NCBI GenBank assembly: GCA_033977485.1
Contig: CM066992.1
Span: forward strand, 101,258,140 to 101,322,139
Length of the DNA stretch: 64,000 bases
Source: Hydrangea macrophylla
Taxonomy: Eukaryota; Streptophyta; Magnoliopsida; Cornales; Hydrangeaceae
Reading direction: 5' to 3'
How positions within the stretch are numbered: the first letter of the stretch is position 1; every line of letters starts with the position of its first letter. Under the pieces are notes generated by a model. The model had not been told where the DNA came from. It saw nothing but the letters and a program-made list of their open reading frames with translations, and did no database searches. Shown here in pieces: positions 62,081-64,000 of the stretch. Both the position numbers and the translations under genes were made by a program.

Positions 62081-62470
62081 GGGTAAATTACCTTTTACCC
62101 CCATGTGGTTTGCCTCTATGGCACTTTGGCCCCTTGTAGTTTGAAATGTAACACATAACCCCCCTGTAGTTTGCCTCTGTGGCACTTTACCCCCTGTAGT
62201 TTGAAATGTAACACATAACCCCCTTGTAGTTTGCCTCTGTGGCACTTTACCCCCTTGTAATTGTTGGTCATTTAAGCAATTTGTTTTGGCTATAAGGGGG
62301 TAAAGTGCCACAGAGGCAAACTACAAGGGGGTTATGTGTTATATTTCAAACTACAGGGGTGTAAAGTGCTACAGAGGCAAACTACAGGAGGGTTATGTGT
62401 TACATTTCAAATTACAGGGGGGCAAAGTGCCATAGAGGCAAACCATAGGGGGGTAAAAGGTAATTTACCC
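62081..62470. mobile_element. Fold-back Mutator-like MITE, TSD AAAAATAAA
   Basis: It begins GGGTAAATTACCTTTTACCC and ends GGGTAAAAGGTAATTTACCC. Nearly the whole element is an inverted repeat, with tandem TTGTAGTTTG / TGTAACACATAACCCCC units in each arm. The 9-bp AAAAATAAA flanks it (62072-62080, 62471-62479). It sits immediately beside the previous element; the two duplications overlap in the same A-rich target. The transcript could fold into a long hairpin. Confidence 0.93.
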
Positions 62471-62704
62471 AAAAATAAATGCATTTGAATATCATCAAAC
62501 ACTTCTCGTGCAAAATTGAATTAGGCGGAGCCAAGATTTTTTGTCAGGTCTTAGCTAGACGGTGGTCCGAGGTAGCGACCCGAGGCCAATTTTTTTTAGA
62601 TCCACTTCTACATATTTATGTGTAGAATTAGCTTAATGTATACAATTATGTGTATAACTAGAAATCAAGCTTTATTTATACATATTGGCAATATTTTTTG
62701 GGTC

Positions 62705-62902
62705 GAGTAATGCTACACATACTTTGAAAAGCACCACTAAAATGCACAACTTTGCTTTTAAAAAGGTTGGACCTTGTGCTGAAAAATCTGCACACACAAA
62801 AATGGGTGTTTTGTTTGTGCAGGCTTTTCAGCACAAAGTCCAATCTTTTTAAGCAAGGTTGTGCATTTTAATGTACTTTTCAGAGTGTGTGTAGCATTGT
62901 TG
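62705..62902. mobile_element. MITE with GAGTAATGCTACAC termini, TSD TTTTTGGGTC
   Basis: The ends GAGTAATGCTACACATACTT and GTGTGTAGCATTGTTG are inverted, and the arms continue with AATGCACAAC / GTTGTGCATT. The 10-bp repeat TTTTTGGGTC flanks it exactly (62695-62704, 62903-62912). The paralogous site near 45150 lacks it. Confidence 0.93.
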
Positions 62903-63061
62903 TTTTTGGGTCTACTTATACATTATTATGTATGAAATTGGTTTTATGAGTAGAATTATATGTAAGAATTGGAAACCACACCTTTCTTATACGTGTGGGG
63001 GGATGTTTTTGGGGTCTACTTTTACGTAATTTTGTATAAGTTTAGCATTACTTTTTTGTTT

Positions 63062-63223
63062 CAATAATGCTAACTAGACCCATACAAAATTCCACACAAA
63101 ATAATCTTGACCCTTGATTCTAATGAGGCCAATATGAGGAACACATGAGTCCCACACAAGACCAACCAGAAGCAAGTGCTAGGATTGTTTTGTGTGGAAT
63201 TTTGGGTGAGTCTAGTATTACTC
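63062..63223. mobile_element. MITE with CAATAATGCTAACTAGACC termini
   Basis: Left arm CAATAATGCTAACTAGACCC, then AAAATTCCACACAAAATAAT; right arm ATTGTTTTGTGTGGAATTTT, then GAGTCTAGTATTACTC. A truncated copy is at 45301-45365. Confidence 0.8.
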
Positions 63224-63344
63224 TTGTTGTTTTATTTTGTTCCCTTATTTGTGTGGTTTTTTTATTTTTTATTTTAGGAGGGGCCTAAAAGGAAATATTC
63301 AAAATACTTAAGTTAAAATTTTCATGTCTTAAATTTCACAAAAA

Positions 63345-63485
63345 TACTAGGTACACAACATATTCCACAACATAGCTTTAAATGCATGTACCCTGTGCTG
63401 TGTAAGTGGTGCATAGAAAAGTATGACAAATTCAAACAGCACAGGGTGCAATACATTAAAACTCTGTTGTGGAATACATTGTGTG
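63345..63485. mobile_element. MITE-related sequence
   Basis: ACAACATATTCCACAACA at the left and TGTTGTGGAATACATTGTGT at the right are inverted, and the centre shares ATGCATGTACCCTGTGCTG with the MITE at 3792-3975. Confidence 0.65.
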
Positions 63486-63585
63486 TAAATTTCAGGGAGG
63501 CCTAGGCCCACCTGGCCCCTGACTGAATAGAAGAAAAATCTTTTAGTTCTACCAACTACCAAATGCTCATAAATATGTAGGGCTG

Positions 63586-64000
63586 CTCAACCCACCCACC
63601 CACCCACCCACCCGACCACCCAACTCACCCGTAGCCTTTTTATTGGTTTTTAAACAATGTGGGTGGAGTCACGGGTCTTGGGTGTGGAAACCCGACAGTT
63701 TCGGGTAGAGTCACCGGTCTAGGGGGGTGAAAATCCGATTCATCCGACCCGACTCGAAACACACTTAATTTTTTTAAAATATATATGTAATATGCTTATA
63801 TCAATATATGCATTATGTATTATATAGTCTTTAAATATATATATATATATATTATATTATTGTGTCAATAAAATATATATATCACTAATGGAGATATAAA
63901 ACATTAAAATCATCAAACTAGCACATGATTATGTTTTTATTTTTTGTTTGGTCAGAGCTTTGGTTAGCCCATGACTATGTACACAAAAACATTCAAAGCA
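63586..64000. other. Non-coding end of the window with simple repeats
   Basis: A (CCCA)n tract at about 63590-63615 and TA-rich runs at 63776-63880. No gene is recognised. Confidence 0.7.

Overview
The window is nuclear DNA from a flowering plant, most likely a eudicot. It carries SAUR auxin-response genes, a clade-III-type plant glutamate receptor relic, Copia and Gypsy LTR retrotransposons with an initiator-Met-type primer site, a CACTA transposon, Mutator-like, hAT and Stowaway MITEs, and a tRNA-derived SINE. I could not name the species. Roughly three quarters of the window is mobile DNA, much of it nested.

Layout. 1-13179: a Gypsy-type LTR inside a decayed Copia element, then a hAT fragment split by a solo LTR (4933-7063, TSD GTTGA), a truncated Gypsy 3' end with its LTR (7112-9910) and a second partial LTR (9911-12100). 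13180-23455: a second hAT fragment carrying a MITE, which is itself split by a 7.95-kb LTR element (13215-21169, TSD CCTCT); the hAT is split again by a solo LTR (21436-23268, TSD ATTGC). 25241-25525: a SAUR pseudogene. 26541-40308: a glutamate-receptor-like pseudogene on the minus strand, cut in two by an 11.9-kb element with 4.1-kb LTRs (26685-38601, TSD AAAAA). 40330-47700 and 59143-63220: a duplicated SAUR neighbourhood, with three coding SAURs on the minus strand (41446-41742, 46890-47186, 59792-60088) and one SAUR pseudogene on the plus strand (57962-58264). Between them a TIR element (47870-56600) holds a 7.9-kb CACTA element (48022-55912) with an apparently intact six-exon TnpA-like gene and no recognisable TNP2 transposase.

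The only ordinary host genes that look functional are the three SAURs. Their promoters share a TATA box and a CACATG element, and two of the three also have TGTCTC, consistent with auxin/PIF control of cell expansion. The segmental copies act as empty sites for one another. They confirm the boundaries of a solo LTR, two adjacent Mutator-type elements and one more MITE.

The most unusual signal is in the LTRs. Six otherwise dissimilar families share a short stem-loop after a CTCAC-like lead, AG|GTGAGT-like donor sites and family-specific minisatellites, and three of them carry paired palindromic boxes. Two elements with similar LTR pairs have coding regions that are plainly dead, implying mobilisation in trans. 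I found no complete new multi-gene system.
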